NCBI RefSeq assembly: GCF_046630445.1
Contig: NC_092338.1
Location: 339,287,001 to 339,351,000 of the forward strand
DNA: 64,000 nucleotides
Source: Rutidosis leptorrhynchoides
Taxonomy: Eukaryota; Streptophyta; Magnoliopsida; Asterales; Asteraceae
Reading direction: 5' to 3'
The notes below the pieces were generated by a model. It made no database searches and was not told the origin of the DNA. It worked only from the letters and a program-made list of their open reading frames with translations. Each line of letters opens with the position of its first letter. The first letter of the stretch is position 1. The translations under genes were made by a program, and so were the position numbers. Of the stretch, positions 37,413 to 48,015 are shown piece after piece.

Positions 37413-39312
37413 TAAGTAACTCGACATTTTTCATCAAGATGATTTCATACGTTTATTTACACTTTGGACTTTATCCCATACTTCACCAACAGACTGTAAT
37501 TTAAAAACTTGAAACCTATTATGAATATATATAATTCTAATTTTCAAAAACGTTTTATGATATAATGATTTCCATTATTTTAACCTTTTAACAAAATGAT
37601 TCTTAAATATATTTAGTTTTGGAAAACAAAATTATTATATTTATTTAATTTAGTTTCAAACGTACAAAAACGTTTTTAAAAAGAACTTTATTATTAAAAC
37701 GTATATAACTTTTATAAATATCTAGAACCACTTTTGACAACTCATTTCTTAACCAGTATGATAAAGATAATGATATTTATATTTTATTTTATTAAATATA
37801 TATAACGATTTAAATTAATATTATATATATTTATACGCGTATTATACGTACATAATTTTATACTTTTACTATACTTTAACTTTACCTTTTCTTTACTTTT
37901 ACTTATTTTAACTTTAATAATTCACTTTAATAATTCATACTTTAATAATTCACTTTAATAATTCATACTTTAATAATTCTTTTTAATAATTCATACTTTA
38001 ATAATTCATACTTTAATAATTCACTCTAATAATTCATACTTTAATAATTCACTTTAATAATTCAAAAATATATTATAAATAGAATTCAATAGGTTTCATT
38101 ATTTCATAGAAACTTGAAAATATATTTCTCTTAACTCTCTCAATCGATTTACATATATATATTTACTCAGTATTATTTCAAGATATTATTAGTATACATA
38201 AAATACTACGACGAAGTTATATTCAAGCGATTTCAAAATAAGTTTTCAAACGGGATAGAGCTAAGGAAATTATGGGTTATAGCTATGGAGGTTATGGGTA
38301 TTGTTCGAGGGTATTGCTCGTGAGGTCAACCAAACGCTTATCATTTTCGTTGTGTCTACGTACTTTCCTGCAATATTGAATCACGATATTGATACGTTCG
38401 TGAATTCGAGGCCAACCTTGCACTTGTTCAATGCCGTCATATGTATTTTTACTACGAAATACAGTATAGTGAGTTTCATTTGCTCCCTTTTTAAATGCTT
38501 TTGCAATATATATTTTTGGGAATGAGAATACATGCGCTGTTTTTATAAATGTTTTACGAAATAGACACAAGTAATCAAAACTACATTCTATGGTTGGATT
38601 ATCTAAATCGAATATGCCCCTTTTTAGCTTGGTAGCCTAAGAATTAGGGAACAGTACCCCTAATTGACGCGAATCCTAAAGATAGATCTATGGGCCTAAT
38701 AAACCCCATCCGAGGTACGGATGCTTTAGTACTTCGACTTATTATTATACATACGAGAGGATTCTATTTTGAGGATATTCTATATGCATCTTGTTAATGT
38801 CGGTTACCAGGTGTTCACCATATGAATGATTTTTATCTCTATGCAGTTTGCGAAATGCCTGATATGAGATGTATATTTATGAGAAATGGAAATGAAAATC
38901 TTGTGGTCTATTAAAATTATGGAAATAATTGATTACGATAAACTAATGAACTCACCAACCTTTTGATTGACACTTGAAAGCATGTTTATTCTCAGGTATT
39001 AAAGAAATCTTCCGCTGTGCATTTGCTCATTTTAAAGATATTACTTGGAGTCATTCATGGCATAATTCAAAAGATGTTGCATTCAAGTCGTTGAGTTCAA
39101 TAAAGATTATTATTAAGTAAATGACAGATTAGGTCATTTATAGTTTAGATATTATGAAATAGTATGCATGTCTGTCAACTTTCGATGAAATGAAAGTTTG
39201 TCTTTAAAAACGAATGCAATGTTTGTAAAATGTATCATATAGAGGTCAAATACCTCGCAATGTAATCATATGTTATTGTAATCGTCCTTATGGATTAGGA
39301 CGGGTCGCTTCA
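37413..39312 (+). mobile_element. Tail of a + oriented LTR of the R family, cut by R1 (fossil)
   Basis: From about 38290 onward this matches the 3' part of the R2 LTR (about 61140-62130). Landmarks are GTATTTTTACTACGAAATACA, GAAATAGACACAAGTAATCA, CGAATATGCCCCTTTTT and the end GGATTAGGACGGGTCGCTTCA. The expected first part of the LTR is missing on the left, where R1 begins, so R1 probably inserted into this LTR. No primer site follows the end, so it is a solo or 3' LTR. A TATA-like box (38074-38081) lies just after a minisatellite (37910-38064). Confidence 0.7.
37910..38064 (+). repeat. TTTAATAATTCA minisatellite before an LTR TATA box
   Basis: About eleven copies of a 13-15-base unit (CTTTAATAATTCA, some with an extra TA) end 10 bases before TATAAATA. 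The position suggests an upstream promoter repeat in U3. Confidence 0.85.
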
Positions 39313-40060
39313 CTAGAGATACCTGCTTAGTCCAATGCTTTAACTTATGAGGGGGGATTGTCTTTCGGGCTGTGACGAGCACGCAACTCGTGCATCTCTT
39401 GGGGCCAATTCGAGGGTCGTTTCATATCGTATTAGATTCGCTCATGTGCCGTTTGAGATGGTGGGGCAAGCCTTATCGATGATAATGAGTTTAGGCGAAT
39501 TCTACATTGACCGTTGACATGAGTTTAAGTGGGGGAGTTTTTAAGAACCCGTCTCATATCAGATAGAGAAAGAAAGTATTGGTACCTTATATGGTCAAAG
39601 TCGTGGCTAACTAATATCTTCCACCATGGTTTATAGTTGAAACGTGAAGATACCATGTTAGTCCACTGTTTTAGCTTAAGAAGGGCGTTTGTCTCCTGGG
39701 TTGTGACAGGCACGCGACTGGTGCATCTTTTGGAGTCGATTCGAGGGTCGTTTCATATGAACTCATGAGTTCCACAATACTCTAAAACCATTTGGTGATA
39801 GAAGAGAGTCCTCTTAAACTTATATGCATACATTTGATTTATTTTTTTCCCAATGTGAAACTTGACTAGCACACTTTATTCGATTATCTCCGACACAATT
39901 TGCTTCCTATATATCACTACATCTAGCTATCATTTCATCCAACATTTATATAACAATTCTTATCTTTCACTAGCATCTTCAACCTTTCACCATTTATATA
40001 AATACTAAAATACATTTGATTGAAAAAATAATATATTTACAATAATCAAAGGAATTTTAG
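39313..40060. other. Decayed retroelement debris with an imperfect direct repeat
   Basis: No gene is visible. Two similar blocks, about 39320-39430 and 39650-39760, share TTAGTCCA, GCACGC-ACT-GTGCATCT and the exact GATTCGAGGGTCGTTTCATAT-type ending. Between them is AAGTGGGGGAG, which resembles a polypurine tract. This could be the edge of an old LTR element, but no domain is left. Confidence 0.4.
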
Positions 40061-40151
<91 letters not shown>

Positions 40152-40202
40152 TCCATATTTATAATTGTTATCAATATTATTATTTTATAACACACTTTGA
40201 CA

Positions 40203-40264
<62 letters not shown>

Positions 40265-40282
40265 CATTATTATTATTATCTA
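40061..40282. repeat. ATT microsatellites
   Basis: Two long ATT arrays (about 40061-40150 and 40207-40264, with an interrupted tail) are separated by about 55 bases. Confidence 0.95.
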
Positions 40283-40329
40283 TATCTATATCTATACTAT
40301 ATATTAAAATAAACATAAAATAATGTCAT

Positions 40330-40640
40330 TTTTTTAAAAACAGTTCGGGATTAACTAGGAGGGACTAAACCACACACACGTTCATCTCCCGCAGTTGCAT
40401 AATCCGCTCCCAACTTCTGCCCAGGAGGAAACCCGGACCAATCTGAGGGCATGGGTGGTAACCCCCCCCCCCCCCCCCCACCTCTTCCACTGCCCCTGCA
40501 ACGCTATGTGAGGAAGACACCATTTGGTGAAATTCAAGGGTTAAGAGGCAACCTTGTGTGAAATGTTGCACCTCACGAGAGTCGAACTCCTAACCTCTCG
40601 CTAGGAGAGACAAACCACTGCTACATGAGTTACAATACAA
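40330..40640 (-). mobile_element. SINE-like tRNA-derived repeat
   Basis: On the minus strand, an A-box-like TGTAGCAGTGG is followed after about 30 bases by a B-box-like AGGAGTTCGACTCTC, then a body of about 230 bases ending in a TTTTT/AAAAAAA tail. The layout fits a plant SINE. A run of about 17 Cs (plus strand, near 40459-40480) lies inside. I could not define a target duplication. Confidence 0.5.
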
Positions 40641-40971
40641 GGTTATAAAATGATATAATTTAAATCTCTAACTTCTAATCCTATTCATATGCTCTCAGTA
40701 AATCTGAACTTATATGGTTGTTTTATATGAAAGGATATATAGTGTCCCGTTTATTTTTCTTGTAACTATATATATAGGGTTGTGCATGGTACGATACTGG
40801 ACCAAACTAATTCGGTTTGATTCTGTCTCGAGTCCCATTTTATAGCAAAAAGGTCGGATCGAGGACCGGACCATATAATATCGGTATGGTTCGATTCGGT
40901 TCTTGAACATTCGATTCGGTTCTAGGAAAAGAATTGTCCCGTTTCATAATCATATCATATATAAAACGTAT

Positions 40972-40975
<4 letters not shown>

Positions 40976-41058
<83 letters not shown>
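40976..41058. repeat. TA microsatellite
   Basis: An uninterrupted run of about 41 TA units inside the hAT-like element. The apparent Tyr-Ile open frames on both strands here are translation of the repeat. Confidence 0.95.
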
Positions 41059-41061
<3 letters not shown>

Positions 41062-41140
41062 ACTGAATTAACAGATGTTTCATACATGTATGTAATAATA
41101 CACGTCTTAAAAAAATTGAAATATATGTATTTTCATATTC

Positions 41141-41147
<7 letters not shown>

Positions 41148-41179
<32 letters not shown>

Positions 41180-41600
41180 AACAACAACAACAATACCCAA
41201 TCCCACCTATATGGGGTATGGGGGAGGTTGATCGTAGACAATCCTTTCTCTATACTAGAATACAGAGAAATCATTTCTCCACCCCGAGTGAAACACTCCA
41301 AAGAGTATAGAAAGTCCTTTCTCTCTCTATTCGACGGATAAAGAGATTGCTTCCAGGGACCTCCGGCCAGAAAGTAGGAAGGAAAGAAAGAAAAAAGAGT
41401 ACAACATAAAAAGTAGATAAAAAATAAAAAAAATAATAATAAAAAAATAAACTATACAAACGAGACGCCATGAAAATGGTGAGATCAAATTTTCATGGGT
41501 TTTAAATCATGCCTGGAGTTTAATTTAGGCTCTAAGTGGCGGTAAAGTCGCAAATAAATCGACGATTGCCGTTGACTCACTTAGTAGAGCCATAAAAAAA

Positions 41601-41686
<86 letters not shown>

Positions 41687-41950
41687 GAACGTACCTTAGA
41701 CTGCCGTGCGAAGCTCAAGGAATGATTGGAAAAGCTACACTACATACCAACATACGCATACATACATACGAAAACAAACGAGCATATAACCATAGACATG
41801 TCGGCCAACATAAATGCTCAATTAATATTTTAATGTTAGACTAGGCAAGTAAGATTCGTTCGGATTCGAACCCTTAAATCTTAATTCACGGAGCTTGAAA
41901 CTTTCTCTAAATTACGAGTATATGGAGGCCGCATAATATCATGGTGGGTT
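41148..41950 (-). mobile_element. Non-LTR retroelement-type repeat with (TTG)n tail
   Basis: In minus orientation the repeat ends in a (TTG)n tail (plus-strand CAA run, 41148-41192). The tail is preceded by a conserved-looking block containing GGGGTATGGGGGAGGTTGA and CCAGGGACCTCCGGCC on the plus strand. Such TTG-tailed blocks with a GGGGxxTGGGGAGG core are typical of common plant SINE/RTE-like repeats. A long TA microsatellite (41610-41684) splits it. The 5' limit is uncertain. Confidence 0.45.
41610..41684. repeat. TA microsatellite
   Basis: About 37 AT units within the TTG-tailed repeat. Confidence 0.95.
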
Positions 41951-42483
41951 AATGAAGTCATTTGTTTTTGTTGTTGTATTATATATATGTTCTTATTCAG
42001 CTTTCATACATTTACATGATCCACTTCTTAGCGTGATTGTTCCTTTTATAATCCTTCTTTGACATTTTGTAGAATCTTTTTATATATTATGGTTTTTCGC
42101 CAAAAAAAGTAAGACAATTGATTATTAAACGAATCAATAGGTCTGCAAAAAGATCTGTGAACAAGATTCTACATACTGGTTATTTAAAAGATTCACGTAC
42201 AAGACTAAACTCGTTTATTATTCAAATTTTTTGTGTAATGATCCATCAATTGCTTATTAAAAAGAGCAAGATAAAATGAACAAATTAGATCTACGTAATG
42301 TAAATATTTACGTTCGATTTGTTTCCCCATTTTTTGGGTTCGGTCCATCCCATACCGAGGACCGAAAAATATAAAAATCAAAGACCATGGACCGTACTGA
42401 AACTCCTCAGCCCGGTTCGGTTCAAATCCGGTTCAGTCCGATCCTAAAATGTTTTTAATTTTTTCTAGTATGCACATTCCTTA

Positions 42484-43366
42484 TATACATAAAATTGTAT
42501 ATCTATCACCAATTCACCATCTCCATTCACATGTACAAATCAAAGAAACAACAAAGAAAAAAAGTCTAGTAGTATAATAATAGAAAATAATAGAAGTGAA
42601 ACCCACTCATCACCGTAAATCTAACGCCAATGACCTCACCAAAATAGTTCACAACCGCCTTTGCTAGTTTGGTACCTATCTTGTGAAACATATGAAAGCC
42701 CGCCAAACTCGTTTTACCATCTGATTTTCACGTAGATATGGAAAATGGAATGGTCTAAACTCTAAATGAAATTTTTTTGACCATGGAAAGTTGGCAGCCC
42801 TGAACTGTGTCAAGTCAAGTGTTTCACACATGGGCTTCATTTTGGGCCTTTAAGCGTCAATTATGGGCTTTAACCTCTTTTATACTAACAGTGTCTTAAA
42901 CAATAAAGCCCGGAAAAGATTAAAAAGAGGTGTCAATAATCATCTCCACCGTTGATTCAAAATCCAAGGGTCACCACACACCAAAACTTATCTCACAACA
43001 AACTACAAGAAATATATAAATTCCATAAACAAGCACAATAACAAAATGAAACCAACTCATTTTCCCCTTCTTCATAAAAAAATCACATTAAAATTCATAT
43101 TCCATCTCCTTAAAAACACACAATCCACCATTCACTGTGTGTATTCATTTCTGTAAGTTCATAACCTTCCATCAATCAGATCTCACCTTTTATCTTCTTC
43201 ATGTTACAATTTAGTCTAAATTGACTATTTTTTGTTTAATTTTTTCAGGTGCATTTTCAAACCAACAATTTACCAGATCGTTGTTTAATTTCATCGAACC
43301 TGTAACATAAGCTCAAAAAATTGGATTTTTTTTTTTATTTATTGAAAATCTTGATTTTTTAATTCG
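42484..43366 (+). promoter_or_regulatory. Upstream region and 5' UTR of the DUF1639 gene
   Basis: The sequence has TGGGCTT/TGGGCC-type motifs (42832-42870), often found near plant promoters, then a CT- and CA-rich leader. A probable 5' UTR intron runs from GTAAGTTC (43153) to TTTTTTCAG (43248). It would leave a short second leader segment before the ATG at 43367. No TATA box stands out clearly. Confidence 0.5.
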
Positions 43367-45366
43367 ATGGATAAAACAGAAAAAAGATTAGGGTGTAAAC
43401 AACAACAACAAGAAGCAGTAGAAAGTACAGATTTATTTTTAAGATGGGGGAATAAAAAGAGACTAAGATGTGTAAGAGTTAGAGACCATGATGATACCGC
43501 CGACCCATCTTTTGCCGTTTCCGGTCGCCGGAGAATTCGCCGGAAAATAAATTCTCATTTTGTTGCTTTTAATTCTGATAATGATAACCCAGAACCATCT
43601 TTACCACCACCATCTACTCGTCTCACAAGGTAACAGAGTTTTCCAAATTTATCTCCCCAAAAAATAAATAAAAATGAAATTCTGTAAGAATTAATTGGAT
43701 TTAAGATAAGAAATACTCTAAAAATTGAATTTATTATCGGTCTGATGTAGATTTGTGATGGAATCACTTTTAAAACAAGAAATCTTTTCAAGTATGAAAC
43801 TTTATTTATGGGTTTGTTTTGATGTTTACAAATTTAATTTGAGACTTTGAGGCTCTCTAAATCTGCTTGAGCGTAATTGAAATAAAATTCGATTTATGTT
43901 TTGTTCATGATTTACAATTAAATAAGAAATTTGCTTTATTTACATTTACTTACTGAAAATTACAAAAAAAAAAAAAAAAAAAATAAGAAAAAAAAAGTCA
44001 TGGGTTTGTTCAAAACTACCATAAATGTTGAAATTTGCTTGATTTATTGACCAGGGAATTATTAAAAATTAAAACTTTAATGGAAATTTGTTTGATTTAA
44101 AAAAAAAAAAAAAGAATCTTGAGTTGAATAGAAAATGTATCTTTATGCTTGTTAAATCAAGAATTTGTTTGTTGTTTCAGGCACTCTGATGCAGCAACAG
44201 CATTAAGATCAGAAAGCCACCGGAAATCTTCACCGGAAAAAGGGAGTGCGGCGGCGGGAGTGGTTGAGAAACCGAAGATCTCCACCGTGGACGGCGGCGG
44301 AGGGTTAAATGAAAGTAGTAGTAGTAAAAGCAAACATGTATGGCCAAAACTATACATAGCATTAACAAGCAAAGAAAAAGAAGAAGATTTTTTAGCAATG
44401 AAAGGTTGCAAGCCTTCTCATAGACCTAAAAAAAGAGCCAAAATGATCCAAAGAACTATACTTGTAAGTCATCATTTTTTTAATCAAAATTATGCATCTA
44501 AAGTTGTACCGTATAAACTCCTGATGCACAATTTTATAATGGATCTATTTCACTGCACAATTTTAATTTAAATTTTTTTATAAAAAAATAACTAGATCGT
44601 GATTGTGTTTATTTTTAGCCTTTTGTGTTTTACGTATTTGTAAAAAAAAAAATTACCATGTCGAATTTTAGGCATTTTCATATTGCATATTTATGATATT
44701 TTTTTTAAAAATATTCTGATTTATATTCTTTGCATTTATTTTTATTTTAAAATTTAAATCAAAATCAAATATGTTCTTGTAATTTGATTTTTACTGTATA
44801 TGTGTTTTCACATACATTGGTGATTAAATTGCCAACTGTTGTTGCAAGTGGTACAAGTTGGTATTGGATGATTGTGTGATATTTTGGGCATTTGTGGTAA
44901 AAGAATACTGTATTACTATTTTTTTTACAGTATATTTAATATTTAATTTAATTTAATTTAATTTAATTTAATTTAATTTATAATATTTACATATATAAAG
45001 TTATTTTGTATTTACTAATTTGCCCCTGCTGTTATTGAATGGAGCAGTTGGTGAGTCCAGGAGCATGGTTGACTGATATGTGTCAAGAGAGATATGAGGT
45101 TAGAGAAAAGAAGAACACCAAGAAGGTACAAATATTCCATGGTCATTCTATAAAAATTTATCTAAAATTTTTAAACATTTATATTTATTTGTATTTTTAT
45201 AAAGTGTTAAAAACAATGTGGTACAATGGTGTAATTATTTCATGTTATTTGAAGTTATGGTAAAAGTGAAAAAGTTGCCATTTTAATTGTGTGAATTGTT
45301 GTCATTTGCATGCAGAAACCAACAGGATTGAAGGCCATGGGAAGCATGGAGAGTGATTCAGAATGA
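43367..45366 (+). CDS. DUF1639-family protein, four exons, 224 residues
   Basis: Exons are 43367-43629, 44181-44463, 45048-45125 and 45316-45366. All three introns are GT-AG and the frame is continuous. The N-terminal region carries DLFLRWGNKKRLRCVRV (about residues 22-38), a motif I recognise from plant DUF1639 proteins. A basic RRRIRRK stretch and a low-complexity Ser/Gly linker follow. The C-terminal half has HVWPKLYIALTSKEKEEDFLAMKG, then RPKKRAKMIQRTI, then SPGAWLTDMCQERYEVREKKN and KKPTGLKAMGSM, the family's conserved block with a Lys/Arg-rich nuclear-signal-like segment. The biochemical function of the family is not established; a nuclear role is only an inference. The start is the first ATG after the leader. 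The gene is intact and its nearest neighbour is 2.6 kb away. Confidence 0.88.
44936..44982. repeat. TTTAA pentanucleotide repeat in intron 2 of the DUF1639 gene
   Basis: About eight ATTTA units within the 584-base intron 44464-45047, 65 bases before the acceptor. Confidence 0.85.
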
Positions 45367-46642
45367 TGATTTGTTCAATTTTTGGACAAGTTTTTGTACA
45401 TTTTCTTATTTTCTTAATTATCAATTATCAATTTCAAATTAAATGAAATATATGATATGTGATGTTTATTTTTCTTATCCTTTTTATTGTCGTATCTCCA
45501 CGACTCCACTAAATGGTATGGTGGCCATCCTCCTTTTTCCTTGCAAAAACATAAATTAAATTAAAGATCGCAAAGGTTACAATTGAGTAGATTTTTACTA
45601 ATCTAATTGAGATGATTCTACGATTAAATTGACAAACATAATATAATTGAAACTGTAGTGAACCACATTGATCTAATATAGGAATAAATCAATCAAAACT
45701 AATTATGTTAGACGCGACCAAACCCCAAGTCTTCAAGTAAACGAACCAAAGCATCAAAAGAATCGCCACATGATAAAAGCGAAGGAAAGAAACTCCGGAA
45801 GCCCCATGAGACCACGCGAGAGACGAGACAAAACACTCGTGAACTATCTAAACAGCAATGCGATTTAATGAACACTCAAACCATCCTAAATATCACACAA
45901 CCTCAACGACAAACCCCGTCGAATCTCCCAAAAAGACAAGTTAAGAGAGTAACCAGATACCAATAGTCAACCTAACCCGTACCACACAACCACCAAGGAA
46001 TCACCTGAAATTGCTGCCATACTCGATAAAACATCGTTGGGGAGCCCAAGAACACCCAACTCGTAGCCAAAACCAAAACTGACAACAAACACCAAGCCAA
46101 CATCCTTGAAAAATTTTAGGACTTTTGGAACAACAGAAGTTAGCATAAAACACCGTCGAAATCCACAAGAGTAACTCGACGTCGAGAAAGTTGGAACAAT
46201 TGGTATAAAAAGGAAGCAACAACATGAAGAATTGTGGGACAGAAAGGGAGAATAAGATGCATCGATGGACAAAAGAAAGGGAGAAAATGTGAGGAAGGAG
46301 AAATAATGACATACCAAGAATTCCGACAACAAACTCCGTTGATCATCGTCGCCGGAAAAAACACAGGCCATGACAGTTGAGGCAGAAACCATACGATTGC
46401 AGGGAAACCAACCACTTTGCCTCCATGTATGAAGGAAAAACGACAGAGCTGTGAGAACACACGACAGAACAAAAAAAAACCCACCAAACCAAGAAACAAC
46501 CATCAAATCCCAATAATAAACAAAACGAACCACATAGTACGGGCCACTGAGTACAATGGCTGTCGTTCTCTGGATGCTATGATGTATATACAATTAAAGT
46601 TTAGCTTAACTACTTATTATGGCTATTCTTTCAAAATTCATC
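45367..46642. other. 3' flank of the DUF1639 gene and unrecognised intergenic DNA
   Basis: The first hundred bases are likely 3' UTR (AAATGAAATATATG near 45440). A 208-codon minus-strand frame at 45967-46593 is rich in Phe, Leu and Cys and resembles nothing I know. It is probably non-coding. The base composition at 45700-46550 is less AT-rich and could be a worn repeat. Confidence 0.4.
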
Positions 46643-46645
46643 TTA

Positions 46646-47287
46646 GGGCGCGTTTGGTTCGTGAGATTTCGAGGGATTTTGTGGGATTTGCATTTCATAA
46701 CTCCCACGAATCATATGTTTGGTTGGAGGGTTTCAAATGACTAAGGGTTTGGAAATCCTATGAGTGGAGGATTTCTAAATCCTTTGTATTAGGGAAGGAT
46801 TTTGAAATATGAGTGGAGAATCTCTAAATCATACGTGTTACGTTTACGTTTTATGTTATGCTTGCGTTTTACGATTACATTTTACGTTTACGCATTGCGT
46901 TTTACGTTCTTATTTTACTTTTACGTTATACGTTTTCGTTTTCCATTTTACGTTTACGTTTTTCGTTTGCGTATTACGTTTCCGTTTTGCGTATTACGTT
47001 TTACGTTTACGTTTTTACGCCTTATATTTTATGTTTACGTTATGTTTTATGTCTACGTACTACATTTACGTTTCACATTTACATTTACATTTAAATTTTA
47101 CGTTTGCGTTTTACGTTTACAGTTTACGTTTACGTCTTACGTTTTCGATTAACGTTTTACGTTTTAAGTTTTACATGTTACGGTTTACGTTTACATTTTA
47201 TTTACATTTTACGTTTTGCAAATCCTAATATTTTAAATACTCAAACCAAATGTGATAGAATTTCAAATTCACGAACCAAACGCTACC
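46646..47287. mobile_element. Tourist-like (PIF/Harbinger-type) MITE containing a TTTACG array
   Basis: Inverted ends are GGGCGCGTTTGGTTCGTGA on the left and the complement of GGTAGCGTTTGGTTCGTGA on the right, flanked by TTA duplications (46643-46645 and 47288-47290). TTA targets and a G-rich ...GTTTGGTT... end are typical of Tourist/PIF-Harbinger MITEs. At 642 bases it is longer than usual because most of the middle (about 46845-47215) is a degenerate TTTACG/TTTTACG repeat. It encodes nothing. Confidence 0.75.
46845..47215 (+). repeat. Degenerate TTTACG/TTTTACG array
   Basis: About sixty loosely repeated units alternate TTTACG, TTTTACG, TTTGCG and TTTATG. All three forward frames stay open because the unit lacks stops in most phases; these frames (Tyr-Val-Leu-Arg-Phe-Thr repeats) are not genes. 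Confidence 0.85.
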
Positions 47288-47290
47288 TTA

Positions 47291-48015
47291 AATGTTTTAT
47301 TTACCACCTCAAAAGAAACATTTAACTAACATTAAAGTTTAAACCAGTCAACCGATGAAAAGTGAGTTGAGAAATGACCAAGTTAGCTTTATACAAGAGA
47401 ATATATCAAAGTAAAATATAAAATAAAAAAGGCACTATACAAATTTTTAATTGTCAAGTAGTCGTACACACATATTCAGTTAGGTCTATCATATACAACT
47501 CCATTTCTTAATTAACTTTAATTCGTTGGCTATAAGAAAAGAAAAATGTGTTAAGTAAACCAATAAGGAAAGAAAACGAAGTATTCATGACGCTTGAAAC
47601 TTCCAAAGGAACAAAAAATGTAACACATCCATGAACCAAAGAAAAAGTCAAAATTATTATAAGACAATTACATATATCGAGTCAACAATTTCGTGTTGCA
47701 AACCCAGAAATACCTCATTGTTCATAGTAGATTCTGGTTATGTCCCTAATTTTATCAATATAAGAATCTTCATACCATTTGTTGTTTTCATCCATATTTG
47801 TTCTCTCTTAGAAAGAGGGAGCATAAGTTGTTTGATGTATATTATAGTTTGCAAAAGCAAAGGCAACCATCTAAATAACCACGTGTCTAGATTCACCTTT
47901 TACATAATCAAATCTTCATTTTAACTTGGATCATGTGTCATGTACATCATGAAATAGTAAATGACTAAACGTAAAAGGTGATTTAGTTATAGGAACGGTT
48001 ATTTAGTGGTAATGA
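47291..48015. other. Intergenic region between the MITE and the 3' end of the split-barrel gene
   Basis: AT-rich, with no recognisable element or gene. The last part is presumably the 3' UTR of the minus-strand gene. Confidence 0.5.

Larger units (their letters stand above)
40775..42483. mobile_element. hAT-like non-autonomous DNA transposon, interrupted
   Basis: The left end TAGGGTTGTGCAT and the reverse complement of the right end TAAGGAATGTGCAT form short terminal inverted repeats. Subterminal regions are rich in CGGTTCGGTTC and its complement (40800-40960 and 42330-42450), as is common in plant hAT MITEs. Candidate 8-bp target copies are TATATATA (40767-40774) and TATACATA (42484-42491), one mismatch in a simple context. 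The middle holds TA microsatellites and a CAA-tailed repeat, so the original element was much shorter. Confidence 0.55.

Noticed and set aside
40459-40480. Poly-C run as a functional G-quadruplex or i-motif
   Set aside because: A single homopolymer inside a SINE-like repeat is more simply a slippage tract or sequencing uncertainty.
40903-41206. Tyr-Ile and Val repeat frames as proteins
   Set aside because: They are translations of TA and CAA microsatellites.
45967-46593. 208-codon minus-strand frame as a gene
   Set aside because: No domain, Phe/Leu/Cys-rich composition, overlapping frames of similar length, and no splice or promoter support.
46845-47215. Interstitial telomere repeat
   Set aside because: The unit is TTTACG/TTTTACG, not the plant TTTAGGG, and it lies within a bounded MITE.
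46802-47228. Open frames of 116 and 139 residues as genes
   Set aside because: They are translations of the TTTACG repeat in different frames, with repeated Phe-Thr-Tyr-Val-Leu-Arg composition.
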